In this document: one piece after another, positions 44,869-56,455 of the stretch
Layout: each line of letters opens with the position of its first letter
Position numbering within the stretch: the first letter of the stretch is position 1
DNA from: Vespa crabro
Taxonomy: Eukaryota; Arthropoda; Insecta; Hymenoptera; Vespidae
Reading direction: 5' to 3'
NCBI RefSeq assembly: GCF_910589235.1
Contig: NC_060964.1
Coordinates: 5,056,992 to 5,120,991 of the forward strand
Length of the DNA stretch: 64,000 bases
Position numbers and translations under genes: made by a program
The notes under the pieces: generated by a model
What the model saw: only the letters and a program-made list of their open reading frames with translations
Databases searched by the model: none
Told to the model about the DNA's origin: nothing

Positions 44869-44918
44869 TTGAAATCGAGACGACTTACCTGAAACAAAAA
44901 GGAAAAGAAAGGTGTCGT
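44869..44918 (-). promoter_or_regulatory. candidate recursive splice site (ratchet point)
   Basis: Read on the minus strand, a pyrimidine tract of about 22 bases ends in TTTCAG and is followed at once by GTAAGT, so a strong 3' splice site and a consensus 5' splice site share one AG/GT junction between 44889 and 44888. A branch-point-like TTAAC lies about 29 bases upstream of the AG. Such zero-length exons are known in long insect introns, where they let the intron be removed in steps. The sequence match is seen directly; use in splicing is inferred. It implies a minus-strand host gene whose exons lie outside the window or are too short to recognise. Confidence 0.45.
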
Positions 44919-45244
44919 TAATTCGAGTCTGCATTGTATATAATTTTTTTGATAAACTTATTTTTTTCCTTTTAATCAAAATCCTTTAACCCATTACAAT
45001 AATACGATAAACTTACGAATATTTATGTTTTCTCGGGATTAATATCTCTCCTCTCGGTAGTAGAGTAATTTTCTTTTTTATTACGCATAAATGATACTTT
45101 CTGAATCAAAGTATCGACCATACGAGAAACTTCCGACTCGTTTGACCTTTAACTTACGAAATAATGATAAGGAAGATTAATCGCTTTAGATTGATAAAAT
45201 TTGAAACAACGTCGATATTATATTCCCTTTCACGTTTAAATTTC

Positions 45245-45304
45245 GAGGCGGGCGGGACGTGGGAGGGGTGGAGTGGGAGGAGGGGGAGGAGGGGGAGGAG
45301 GGGC
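45245..45304 (+). repeat. G-rich tract, G-quadruplex candidate
   Basis: Many runs of three to five G (GGGAGG, GGGGGAGG) spaced by one to six bases on the plus strand. Confidence 0.8.
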
Positions 45305-45631
45305 GAGAAAGATTTTCGATAGAAAATAAAGAGTAAGAATTTCGTCGAACAGGAAGACGAGAAGGAGAGAGACGAAAGAGAAGTAGGCTGTCGTCGAAAG
45401 GCTCGTCGAGTCGGTTTGGAAGACGCGAGCGACGAAAAGGTGGAGAAAGAGGAGGAGAGGGTGAAACGGCAGCAAAAGAGAATGCGGTAAGTAAGCATGC
45501 CTTTGCTTCAAGATCAAAGATCAATGCCCACTCGAGTCGATTTGAAACGCGAGCGCATTGCATAGTCGCGCAAACATTATTATACTCCTGTCGACTGTAT
45601 ATACACTCTGGACTGGCCCGCTACACGCACC

Positions 45632-45637
45632 TCCTTC

Positions 45638-45687
<50 letters not shown>

Positions 45688-45807
45688 GTCATCATTTTCT
45701 TCATCTTCTTTTTTTCTCTTCTTTCCTTCTCTCGCGTACGCACATACACACGAGGAAAGATGCAGTAGTTTTTCTCTCTCTCTCTCTTTCTCTTTCTCTT
45801 TCTCTCA
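45632..45807 (+). repeat. two (CT)n tracts
   Basis: (CT)n at 45650-45686 and imperfect CT at 45771-45807 with pyrimidine-rich sequence between. Confidence 0.95.
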
Positions 45808-46040
45808 CACGCGCGCTCACGTTCACGAGAAGAGAATGCGAAAAGGGAGTAGGATGGATAGCGCAATGTGGCCCCGGTGCAACTGTATGTTAATCGAATG
45901 CGCATCCGAATACGGAATAAGGATGGAAGCCATCCAGTTTGATATACCATTCTGCCTACGTCCCACCCCTCCTCCTCATACCTCTACTTCTTCACTCGCA
46001 TCGGCTCTTTCTCGTCATCTCGTCGTTTCACCGCTCTCCT

Positions 46041-46047
46041 CGTTGTT

Positions 46048-46116
<69 letters not shown>

Positions 46117-46178
46117 GTCGTCCTCGTCGTCGTCTTCGTTGTCCTTCTTCATTCGTTCGTTCGTTCGTTCGTTCGTCG
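46041..46178 (+). repeat. (GTC)n array then (CGTT)n
   Basis: About 100 bp of GTC triplets with a few variants, then CGTT tetramers at 46152-46178. Every triplet carries a CpG. Frames give poly-S, poly-R or poly-V, so none is a real protein. Confidence 0.95.
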
Positions 46179-47273
46179 AAAAGCCAACAGAGATTTGCCG
46201 CTCCTACGTCGACACCGCATGAGAATCGAAAAGCATTCCTTCCTGACTGTTGGCGAGAGGCTGCGCGAACCATAGGTACCACGTCATATTCGCAGATATA
46301 ATCCATTACAAGATTTCTTATGCATATACGATATCACGCGGATTTATGCTCAGCCCCGACATGGCACGGAATTAATGCGACATACGAATCGACGGTCGCA
46401 TTTTGTAACACGTTATGTATATTACGAGGACATTGATAAAGAGAAAAATCTTCGTGTTTCTTACTTCCTCACTGCTTTCCTTTTGGTCGCTAGTGATGCT
46501 TCGTAATTCAATTGGTTCAGTTTATTTCGATGTACGATCGAATACAATTGTTATCGTTCCCTATGACGATTTTCTACGCACGTTAGAAATAGAAATAAAG
46601 AGAAGGAAAGAACATCGAGTCCTTGTTCTCCGTTGTGAGGAGAAGAAAGGGATAGAGAAGGAACGTCAAAGTGGTCGGAGGACGGATCGTCGGACGTTTC
46701 TTCTTCCTTCTTCGTCCTTATGCGCGGGACGTCATGGAGTTGCACCGAATCGAGAGAAGGTATAAAGTAGTACCGGCACGGTCACGAGGAAAAGAGGGGG
46801 GGGGGGATGAAGAGGAAGCGTAGGATGGAGAGACGCACCTCAGGTGGTCTCGGTGCTTCTCCTCTTCCAAAGACCAACGGCCAGAGTTGCGAGTAAGAGT
46901 GGCGGCTCCTCTCGGTGACGAGCGTTCGCAATAAATTGGAATAAGCCGGGGCTTATGTATGTACAGGTAAGTGCACGCATACTTGTACAGTCTTATAGTA
47001 CGAGTATAGCCGATAAGTTCGATGTTCCTACTAGCGGCAAGAAAGTTCTCTTTCTCTCCTCCATCTAGCATCTGCTACCAGTAGCTGTCACCAGTACGAA
47101 AGATAAACTCAAGCGTTCGTCCTTGGTGGTTCGTTGTAGTTGCATACTTTCAACGAGATCTTTTCTAGACCACGTCGTACGGGGTGAATCTTGCGGTGCG
47201 GATCTCTCCGCGTTCGGAGTGTACGATTCTAAACGGAATTACGACGAGTGCCGTGCAGCAAGTCGTGCCGGCA
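46179..47273. other. complex non-coding, CpG-containing
   Basis: G11 run at 46796-46806 and the donor at 46966. 47060-47270 is GC-richer and repeat-free, like an untranslated or promoter region, but no start is evident. Confidence 0.45.
46930..46975 (+). other. isolated consensus 5' splice donor
   Basis: TACAG|GTAAGT occurs with the junction at 46966. It lies in repeat-free sequence, but no pyrimidine-rich acceptor or open frame stands before it. About half a copy of this 9-mer is expected by chance on two strands of a window this size, so it may mean nothing. Confidence 0.15.
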
Positions 47274-47345
47274 AAAGAGGAAGAGGAAGAGAAGAAGAAA
47301 AAGGAAGCGAAGGAGAAGAAGGAAGAATAAGAAGAGGAAAGAGAG
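47274..47345 (+). repeat. imperfect GAA/GGA purine tract
   Basis: AGG, AGA and GAA units. It explains the low-complexity K/R/E frames here. Confidence 0.85.
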
Positions 47346-47503
47346 GAGTCTCGATAACGTGAGGAGGATCGAAAGAGGACTGTGGGAGTCGTTAGGATTT
47401 CTCGGTGCAGTGAGCGCGCAACGAGTACGACGACGAGACGAAGGATGAAGTGCAGGCCAAGAAGTACGTGCCTGTCCGTTGCGATTTCCTGATGGACGCC
47501 ATA

Positions 47504-47508
<5 letters not shown>

Positions 47509-47547
<39 letters not shown>
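47509..47547 (+). repeat. (GA)19 microsatellite
   Basis: Pure GA dinucleotides. Confidence 0.95.
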
Positions 47548-47551
<4 letters not shown>

Positions 47552-49095
47552 CTCACCGTTTTCTACCTTATTTGCCTCGCGCGCTCGATGACGAACGACG
47601 ATAAGCTCTTCCCTCTGCCTCCACGTCTCGGCTCTCTTTTATACTTCGGCGAAGCTATTCACCGCGACAAGATTTACCAAACGTCCTCTCTCCTAGATTT
47701 CCTTACTACTTTTTCCTTCTATCCGATCTTACTATCTTTCCTAGCTTCCTCCACTGGAGCGTCTATTTCTTTGAAAATCAAGATCTCTGGTGTATAGATG
47801 TTCCTTTAATTTCATCGTTGGAGGGCCGAGAATAACGAAGGGAAGGAGTAACTCCTATCCGAAAGCATACCAGATGCAAGACGCGTAGGTGCCCATCGAG
47901 AGGGTAAAAAAGCAGGGCACAAGGCGTCTCGATTAGAGTTTCCTCGCGTCGGAAGAGAGGAAAAAAATGGAGGTAGTAGAGGCAGAAGTAGCGGTAGAGA
48001 GAAGCTCCGAGAGATGGAGGACGGACCCTCGTTCTTTCTCTCTCTTTCTCTCTCCTTCTCGCACCTACGGCTTGGCAACCACGTCGAGTTCCAACAGGAA
48101 GGCACTTGAAAAAAATCTAGACCACCCAGCGACCCTTTTCCCGGTTGCTCGCGCACGAAGGGTTGCAGTCGGGAACGTGTACACATACGTATACGAGAGA
48201 GACCAACGGTGGTGGTGCTTCACCTCCCTTTAAGGAGGGGAGGCTCGGTCTTGAGTTGGTATTGGTGGTGCGAGCCCTCCTCTCTTCTTTCTCCTAGATA
48301 TATAGATCGCGCGATATAGCGCGCGGAAAGGGATTATTCTTAGGGTAGGGTAGGGTTTTGCACGGTCGTAGAAGTGCGAAGAGGAGGAGGAAAAAGAAGA
48401 GGCGGAGGGTGGCTAGGACGAGAGGGAGTCTAGGGCAGTGCGCGCAGGCAACCACGGAGAAAGAGAGAAATAAAGAAAGAGGAGGGATGCTCACGCAGAA
48501 AGGGTGGAAAAAAGGGGATGACGGAGGTGGTAGGGGAGGAAAAAGGGGTTGACGAGGATGAAACGGTGCTCCGGTTGCATGCGAAGATGCATAGACGATG
48601 CGCACGAGCACTCGGCAGGGCGGTGCACCCTGACGGTGCATTGATCCCTCCGGGTGCGTTGGCTACCCTCCTTTTCCCACCCTCTTCTTCTTTCTCCTTT
48701 TCCTTCAGTTTCGCCTCTTTCTTCTTCTACGGTGCGTATGTACGTACTTAGGTATATCCCCGCGTGCGTATCGTACGTGCACTTATATGCGTACGCAGGC
48801 AGGTATAACGCCCCTCGTGAACGATCCAGAGGGGTCGGAGAAAAAGTAGGATTTCCATCGTCGTCACGACGACGATGTTGGCGACATTGGCGATGCTCGT
48901 GCGTACCACCGCGAAACGTTGGCCGCGCGACTCCCGAAGAAGAAGGCGGAAATGCGAAAAGTGCGTGAGCGCGTTTGTTCGACCCGCCGTAATATAAGAG
49001 AGGAGAACTCATTAAAATAAATATGCGAAGCCTACGCACTTTTGCGTTCCTCACGCATGGTATACGTGCCGCGTAATATGCTCCAAGGATATCTC
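47548..49095. other. GC-richer complex stretch
   Basis: CpG-rich, with purine-rich segments (48350-48550) and a (GGGTA)3 run at 48341-48356. A 215-codon minus-strand frame (48491-49138) is open but low in recognisable structure and likely reflects scarce stops in GC-rich DNA. Confidence 0.45.
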
Positions 49096-49130
49096 GAAAG
49101 AGAGAGAGAGAGAGGGAGAGAGAGAGAGGG
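49096..49130 (+). repeat. (GA)n tract
   Basis: GA dinucleotides with one GGGA. Confidence 0.9.
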
Positions 49131-49307
49131 ATGGGCAAGGAAACGCACCGAGAAATCCCCAGAGAAATTATATTTCGTTCCTTTTATTTTTCCCCTCCTA
49201 CACTTCTTGATTACTTTACATGCTTCGAGGAAATGCTCGTGACGTCGTATATGACTTGGTGACGGTAATTACTGTCAGGCCTTTTCTAACAAGAAGAACG
49301 TGTATAG

Positions 49308-49353
49308 TAGAAAAAAAAGGAAAAAAAAAAAAATGAAAAAGAAGAAATAAAAG
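49308..49353 (+). repeat. A-rich tract
   Basis: Poly-A with G. Confidence 0.85.
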
Positions 49354-49686
49354 TATACTTAAATAATTGATTTTCTTCTTGTCAAACTATTTCACTTTCC
49401 GAAGATCATGCTTTCGCCATCTGTACTTATTCGTGTCACATTAATCTCTCTTTATTCGTTTGGTATTAGCATAAGAAACATGTCATCTCGATCGTAGGCC
49501 ATTCACGAAGATGATTTTACGTTCCGTTGCGTATTAATGGTTTGCTTTCCTTCGTGTATTACGTTGCACTAATTTGCCCGATTACACGCAATTTATGCGA
49601 AGAGATTTACGTTCGGACGAAAGAAAAGAAGAACGAGCCTTCTAATAAGACTCTTATCCGACTATTAATGTTTAAATTCTTCTTTC

Positions 49687-49691
49687 AAAAA

Positions 49692-49724
<33 letters not shown>

Positions 49725-49729
49725 AAGAG
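49687..49729 (+). repeat. (GA)n microsatellite
   Basis: GA dinucleotides. Confidence 0.95.
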
Positions 49730-50022
49730 CAACAAAGCGAGCGCCCACGTTTTCGAAAGCGTCACTAATGCATATAGAGATTTGTTGTCTCTTTCGTTCT
49801 CATTTTTTTTTCATTTCTTCAAGACACGACAGTTCGCATTTATGATGAAAATTTGCTCGTGTACTCATAATAATGCAACACGAAAGATAAGAAAACGAAG
49901 AGTCGATAATTAAAGTATGTTCTTGAACACGCCCTCCTTTTGAAGCAACGAGGAGCAGAGTCTGGTATACGTTAACGCGCTCTTCTTCTTCTTTCTCCTA
50001 TACGAGAGAGATCGTCTTCCTC

Positions 50023-50026
50023 GTGT

Positions 50027-50075
<49 letters not shown>
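50023..50075 (+). repeat. (GT)25 microsatellite
   Basis: GT dinucleotides with one GTAT break, followed by a GCGTGC alternation. Confidence 0.95.
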
Positions 50076-50270
50076 TAACTATGCGCGTGCGCGTGTGCTG
50101 GGTTATAAGGCCTTCTGTCGCGCAAAGTACGGTGGCCATGTGGCACGCCAACACTGGTGGTCCACTCCTGCATTTAGAACGGCACGAGTGAACTCTCTCG
50201 GATCGTGGACTGGCCTTACGAAGTGTATATCACGATAACGAGCCTGGGAATTGTATCCCATGTTTCCGCT

Positions 50271-50330
50271 TTTTCTCTCTTTCTTTCTTTATTTCTCTTT
50301 CTCTCTCTATCTCTATCTCTTTCTCTTTCT
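50271..50330 (+). repeat. imperfect CT tract
   Basis: CT, CTTT and CTAT units. Confidence 0.85.
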
Positions 50331-50781
50331 GCCGAGACGAGGACATGAGTCCGTCTCGCCAGTTTCTGATGCCAGCTACCGGAAAGATCTTTGTGATATG
50401 ATCGAAAATCTTTCGCAATTTTTGGAGATAACGTTTAAATCGGATTCGAGCGTAATCGCAAGTACGACAAATCGCGAAAAGTAGTTGGCATTTGAGATAA
50501 GCCAAGAGAACCATTAGTTTTACTTATTGTTAATTGCTATGAAAGCGGGGGAAGAGATACATTGGTCGTAGGTCGTTGGTCCGTTAAACTCGCTCCTTCG
50601 GAGACTAGATCGACCGGTTGTTGGAAAAATGCGAGGTCGAGGAACGCTTTACGCTTACCGTCGTCGTTTTTCTCCATATTGCGAAAGTACGAAGCGGTCA
50701 TGCGAGTCTTGAATTTTGGCGAAGATATGTACGAGCATTGATATCGAAAGTAAAGTTATTTACCGGAAAATTCTCTAAGAG

Positions 50782-50782
<1 letters not shown>
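50331..50782. other. complex non-coding
   Basis: No arrays; nothing recognised. Confidence 0.5.
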
Positions 50783-50825
<43 letters not shown>

Positions 50826-50866
50826 GAAAAAGAAACAAGGATAAAAAAGAACAAGAAAAAAAGGAA
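50783..50866 (+). repeat. (AAT)13 and A-rich tail
   Basis: AAT triplets, then A-rich purines. Confidence 0.95.
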
Positions 50867-52789
50867 TACGTACGATATCGTGGTTGTAAATGTGTGAAAA
50901 GGCAGAGATGTTGCGTTTTATGTATCATAAAAATGGTCGCTCGGCAACGGGAAATGTCCGTTAGGTGTCTCATAATGCCGTTGATAAGCGACGAATATGT
51001 GGGCGTATTGCTAAGTTTGAGTACACCTTAGTTTCTTATTTTTCAACGTTTTAGCTTTTATTATTTTTCGTTGAAAAAATTAGTTACCGTATAACGGAAT
51101 TACGTGCATCTGTTTTACGCGTATGTCGCTCAAGAGATTAGCTACGAATTTAACGAGCGCGAACATGTCGAATCGACATAGCGTTAAAGATTACGTACGG
51201 ATTATTCGTAGACGTCGTATGTATAAATATCTTACGCTTTTGATTTGCAAGCGTACGCGTTGATTTTACGATCATCGTTTTTCCTTATCGCATTTAAATA
51301 GATTTGTCACGGCGAGCACACCTTTTATTAGCTGAGCTTGGTGTCGGTAACCGTAAAATTTACACCTCGCATGAATTGTCGCCTTTCTCGCGAATACGTT
51401 CGTTGACTCAACGTCGACGTCTGTTTATACATTTTTTTAAAAAGATCCCATCCTCCCTTTTGTAAAAGCAGTACGATCTTAACGTTATCGAAGTATCTTT
51501 ATTACGAAAGCAATAACATATCTCGCTATTTCGTATCGTCTTCGTAACATACGACGACATCTATAGCCTTTGTCGTGGATCGTAAACAATATCATTTTTA
51601 TTTATTTCATCGTGAGTCCTTCAACCTGGCAGTTCGAGTTCTATCGCCGAAGGATGTACACGTATTTATATACACGTACTATCGCTTTCTATCCATGATA
51701 ACATTTTTAATCTTTTCTCTTTTCTTTTTATATTATATTATAGTAAATGTTTTACAATATTCAAAGGAATTCGAACGATTATAATTTTTATTGATCTTCG
51801 ACTTAATTGTTGGTGCGTAAAGAGTAAAGTCAAAAGCTGCATCCATTGGAAAGTCTATACACGAGTTCTTTGATCAGTGTACGGGTCAGGTAAAAAGAGT
51901 ACGTTATTAAGAAAACGAAAATAATATTATTTTACTCGTTCCATTTTAATTAATATTAATTGTACGTCATATAAGCTATTCATTTGTGAACGTCATGCGA
52001 TTAAGTGCATGTATAATTAGACGAGAAAGTAGGCATACAAATGCGTGAGAGAGATAAAGAAAGTGGTAAGCATCGAATATTGAGATTCCTTTCGATCTTA
52101 TACATGGTCAGATCATTTTCTTTTTGCTCTGTCATGGTTCACGTATAATTATGGATAATTTTGTTCAATTAAAAATTGTCAAGTAATATAATTAATGTAC
52201 AGTGAGATTCAAGGATTTGACATTGAATGTAAAAATTGAAATCCCAGTTCGGATAATATTTGACTGTAAAGAGATATACGAACAGACACGAGCTACATAT
52301 TAGAACCGGAATTCAAAGGGAAAGACTGACGCCATTAAAGCTGTTACAGAAGCTAGATGATAAGAATCACAAGTTGCTTGGACGTCATCAAAAATGAATA
52401 GATCTCGATGGGCAGGTTCTTGTCCTCTGTCTTTTTCGGATTAGAAGTTTCCGTGACGACGCGTAGAATATCTGATCCGTCATATAAGAGCGAATAGGTA
52501 TGATAAATCAGAAGCACGTTGACGTATCGAATTATTCAAATCGTTCGGTCGTGACGTGAAGCGGTTAGAAAAGAAACATAGTTAAGAAGAGAAGAAGAGA
52601 TCAGAATATTCTTCGCTCTCGATCAAAACCTTTAATCTAATCCAAACATTAGTGGTTACAAATCGTTAATTGTCACGCGAGGAATGTCGAGGCACGCGAG
52701 GTAAGATGCGTTTGTAATTAGGTAAAGTCCTTGACAATATCGATCGAATGACATAAATACAAATACACATATAAATCTAAATAGAGTTA
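50867..52789. other. AT-rich, repeat-free stretch
   Basis: Nearly 2 kb without a single long array, which is unusual here. Complex segments at 51820-51900 and 52300-52600 stand out from the AT-rich rest. No coding, tRNA or snoRNA signature holds up. Confidence 0.5.
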
Positions 52790-52821
<32 letters not shown>

Positions 52822-52823
52822 AA
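52790..52823 (+). repeat. (GA)n microsatellite
   Basis: GA dinucleotides. Confidence 0.95.
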
Positions 52824-53382
52824 CAGATTTTATAAGAATGTATATTACTTTTTCCTTCTTTCACGGAGGCCGTCACGATTGCAATCGAGATGGTAATGAT
52901 CGAGATGGAAATGATCGATCGATGCGCGATAAGACGTATCACGGAATTTATACGAGAAATTTGCAAACTAATCAATATTAAAGTATTTCAATTTTTACAC
53001 TTTACTCATTATCTTATGATTCTTTATCTATGTTGAAGGAATACGAGGAAAAATGTAAATTTCATAAATCGCTCCGAGAACCGATTAGATCGTATATCAT
53101 TAATTTTACAGAGAACGAAGGTAGAAGCGAAAGCGTTAAGAGGAATTAAAATGTATAATTTGAAATGTGTCGGTAGTATGTATCTTTCTCTTTTTCTATT
53201 TCTACCTCATCTTCTCTTCGTTAGAATAATACCATTAATCCGCGAAACGCTTGAAATATTTAGAATACTTTCCAAGCGTTCGAAAATCTTCTACATCCGA
53301 TAATCTCAGCACGTTGGGAAAAGCTATTGAACGCTTTTTTGACTTCCATCGTAATAATTCCAAATTCATCTAAATATATTCA

Positions 53383-53384
<2 letters not shown>
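52824..53384. other. AT-rich non-coding
   Basis: Nothing recognised. Confidence 0.55.

Positions 53385-53430
<46 letters not shown>
53385..53430 (+). repeat. (AT)23 microsatellite
   Basis: Pure AT dinucleotides. Confidence 0.95.
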
Positions 53431-53436
<6 letters not shown>

Positions 53437-53649
53437 TTCATACGAACCGCTCTTATATTTTACTCAACTCGAGTTGCAAAATCTCGAGTATTCAAATTAA
53501 CGCATCGACAAACTTTAAAGTTTTTCTGCCCTGGATACGCATGTATCCTATGTATGTTTGGATAAGACCTCGGAAAAAATTCATGAGGAGGACCGGATTA
53601 AGCATCTCGAGCACAAGGAGCTTAACGAGATTCCATGTGTCTAGAATAG

Positions 53650-54068
53650 GGAGAAAAAGAGAGGAAGAGAGAGAGAGAGAGAGAAGAACAAGGGAGAGAA
53701 ATCCAGGGAGAGAGTAAAAATTAAAAATCATTAATTTTCTTAATGGATGCGAGGAATAAGCATTTCTTGTAACCTCCCTCGCGGCATTGGCGACGATGCG
53801 GGAAAAGGAATGTAAGAGAATGAAAAAAAGAAGAAAGAAAGAGAAAAAATGGAAAAAAAGAAAAAAAAAATAGAGAAAAAGAGAAAGAGACATATGAAGA
53901 ACTATGTTCGCATTCCTGTGTTTATCTGTGCGGAAATGTACGAGTAGTGTTGGAAAATGTGTACATCGTAGAAAATAAAAATAAACAAGGGGAAAAAAGG
54001 AACAAGAATAAGAGGAAGAAGAAGAAGAAGAAAAAAAGAGAAAAAAAAAGAAGGAGGAATGAAGGAAA
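53650..54068 (+). repeat. three purine tracts
   Basis: GA-rich at 53650-53687, A-rich at 53820-53891 and A/G-rich at 53965-54068, with complex spacers. Confidence 0.85.
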
Positions 54069-54611
54069 AGTAGAGAAAAGAAGCGCAGGCATACTATTCG
54101 AAACGTTATGCGTTACTGAAGAGGGTTGGAAGGGGAGAGGGGGAAAGCGGAGCAGGAGAGTCAGTCACAATACACGGGGGGGAGTAATCCTGTCGCGTCG
54201 TTAAGCAACGCACGACTGCTAATAAGTCATTAGTGAATGACTGTCGAGTTCTACGGTGTTGATGATGGTGGTAGCGAGTACGAATCTACTGCTTATAGAT
54301 GTACGTATATAGATATATGGTTTACGTTGTCGTTGACGTGGTCGTGGTCGTCATAGCTGTCGTGTATTTGCTGCTTCTCATAGGTACAACCCTTTTACTA
54401 CGGCGGGGGAGGAGAGGTACGTGTCTTGTTAGCGACACCCCTGGCGTTGGACGAGAGCCTATTTTACCCTCTGCTCGACTCTCAACCGGTTCCTTCGCGT
54501 GCGTGCGTTCGTACGTGCGTACGTACGTACGCACTCTGCGTAACAATGGTTATGCACGTATACGTTCGAATGCATGTACGCATGTACGAAAGAGCGCGCA
54601 ACCCTTATAAT
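54069..54611. other. complex non-coding
   Basis: CpG-containing. GTCGTG-type repeats near 54328-54360 and a CGTA/CATG-rich stretch at 54496-54595. Confidence 0.45.
54515..54534 (+). other. 20-bp palindrome of ACGT repeats
   Basis: GTGCGTACGTACGTACGCAC is self-complementary and consists mostly of a (GTAC)n run, inside a longer CGTA/CATG-rich alternating purine-pyrimidine segment at 54496-54595. Confidence 0.5.
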
Positions 54612-54653
<42 letters not shown>

Positions 54654-54680
54654 AGGGAGAGAGAGAGAGAGAGAGGGAGA
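54612..54680 (+). repeat. (GA)n microsatellite
   Basis: GA dinucleotides with GGGA breaks. Confidence 0.95.
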
Positions 54681-54861
54681 CTGGGTACGGTGCACGATTT
54701 CAGCCCGTCGTACTCGACTCTGCACGTTGGCTCGTTATACGCTAGAACGAGTGACACCAAGGAACGTAGCAACGGCAGCAAACGCCGGAGAGCACCAAGC
54801 TTCTATATTTCCAGTACGGTAGGTTAGTTAAGTTCTCTTTTCAGTATAACCCCTATATACG

Positions 54862-54892
<31 letters not shown>
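54862..54892 (+). repeat. (GT)n(GC)n alternating run
   Basis: GT dinucleotides change to GC; Z-DNA-prone. Confidence 0.9.
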
Positions 54893-55814
54893 CTCGCGTG
54901 AGCATGCGTGCCCACAAATACGGTCATGTACACGTACGCGTTAGCTGGATAGACATAAATAATTGCGTTTTAGCCACGCGAGATCGTGGCCGTCGTCGTC
55001 TAGAAGAACGATGGGTTACGTAACGTGTGAGAAAATCGTGTCGCTGTCACATTGCGTTTCGCTCGACGACCTCGTATTTCGCGAATGCCGCGACATAGCT
55101 CGCAAAACAGAGGGAAGGTTATAATATGTCGATCGATAAGTAAAAACAAGGCAAAAGTATCCATCTAACCGTAGGAATGAAAGAAAAGTGTGCTTCTGCT
55201 AAAGGCACTGTTTCTTTTTTATTACGATCAATCGATTGATCGATCGATCTTTAACTCATGAAACTATTCAATGCTTGTAATATCGATCTATATATATATA
55301 TATATATCTTTCGTAATAATCTAGTACGTGCTTAAATAAAAGAATAAGAGAGAGAGAAAGAGAGAGTGGTATTGTTTTCTCTCGTGTGATTACACAGGAG
55401 CAGCCTTAAGGGAATTCAAGTTTTTTTTCTACAATTTTACTTGCTCGTATCACAATGATGTATACGATCGAATCATATAATTTCGTTCATATCTTTCGTT
55501 CCTTTTCGACGTGAATATCTATAGGGGCGCTATACTGTTTATGATTCATTATCAAAATTATACGCTCCTAAGAGAGGCTTATATTCGAGAGGACGCGAGA
55601 CAGGGAAGAACGTTATGCTTGTGAAGACTATTGCGACACCTTTCCCGGTTATTATATTCGAGAGAGGAGCTCGACTATTCATACGTCGAATCCTACTTAG
55701 CAGTTACGTCATTTTTTCGGCTTGGCCGCATGGAAAAGGAGGAAAACGAGGAGTGAATAACCTCCGGCACGGGTTCGTCCTCGTCTTGGCATCGTGCAGC
55801 GTCTTGTAACGGTA
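54893..55814. other. complex non-coding
   Basis: (TA)10 at 55288-55307 and a short GA run at 55345-55367; palindrome at 55225. No gene recognised. Confidence 0.5.
55225..55242 (+). other. 18-bp perfect palindrome
   Basis: CGATCAATCGATTGATCG is self-complementary, with ATCAAT/ATTGAT arms around ATCGAT, similar to Cut/Onecut homeodomain targets. GATC repeats continue to its right. Confidence 0.4.
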
Positions 55815-55922
55815 AGAGTCGAAGGTGGAAGAAAGAGATAGAGAAAGGAGGGAGGAAGAAGGAGGTGGAGGAGGATGAAGAAGAGGAGCAACACAAGTAG
55901 AAAGAGGAGGAGAAGAAGAAGG
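55815..55922 (+). repeat. purine-rich GAA/GGA tract
   Basis: Imperfect AGG, GAA and GGA units. Confidence 0.85.
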
Positions 55923-56159
55923 CTCACTGCTCCGAGTGGACCTGCTTGGCTAGTACAGGTATTTACTAGGTGCCCTTACCCCTCTCTACCTAGTCTGGCC
56001 CACACCTTTATCTATCCGGCCTGCCTATCTCTCTCTCTCTCTTTCGATCTCGTGTGCCTCTCTTTGAGAGCGACCACATACTTTCCTGTATCTTTCTTGC
56101 GCGGAGAACTCCTTGACAGATGTTGCTTGGCGTCGAGACTGTGCGAGGTCGCCACCTAC

Positions 56160-56245
56160 CACGCTCTCTTCCTCTCCTTTCCTTCTTTTTTCTTCTCCTT
56201 TCTGTTCTTTTTTCTTTCTTTTTTTTTTTTTTTCTTTCCTACTTT
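56160..56245 (+). repeat. T-rich pyrimidine tract
   Basis: CT/T-rich ending in about 17 T. Confidence 0.85.
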
Positions 56246-56455
56246 CGAAAAATAAAAATTTCAATTCTCATTAATTCCACGATAGGTAGGTACTTATAAC
56301 GGTACTCGAACGAGATAGGTAGAAGTCGCCAGAAGTGAAGTTGTTCGGGGAATTAAGCGACTCGTTATAACTTATCTTTTACTTACATGAGAATTTTTTT
56401 ATATCGTCAATGAAGTGTCTCGTCGATGTAATTTTCGAGTAGTTATATATCGCGG

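Larger units (their letters stand above)
43676..45244. other. non-coding, holds the candidate recursive splice site
   Basis: 1.5 kb almost free of arrays. Contains the 16-bp palindrome at 43994, a short (CG)n at 44477-44490 and the ratchet-like site at 44889. Small frames are unrecognised. Confidence 0.5.

Noticed and set aside
46028..46306. Poly-R and poly-S frames of 90-128 codons
   Set aside because: Translation of the (GTC)n array in different registers on both strands.
48341..48356. TAGGG-like short array, possible telomere remnant
   Set aside because: Three GGGTA units only, not the insect TTAGG repeat, inside ordinary sequence.
48491..49138. 215-codon minus-strand frame
   Set aside because: GC-rich with few stops. 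Residue composition is erratic with no domain or splice support.
52330..52490. C/D-box snoRNA with GATGATA and CTGA
   Set aside because: The C box is not RTGATGA, and no terminal stem brings the two motifs together.
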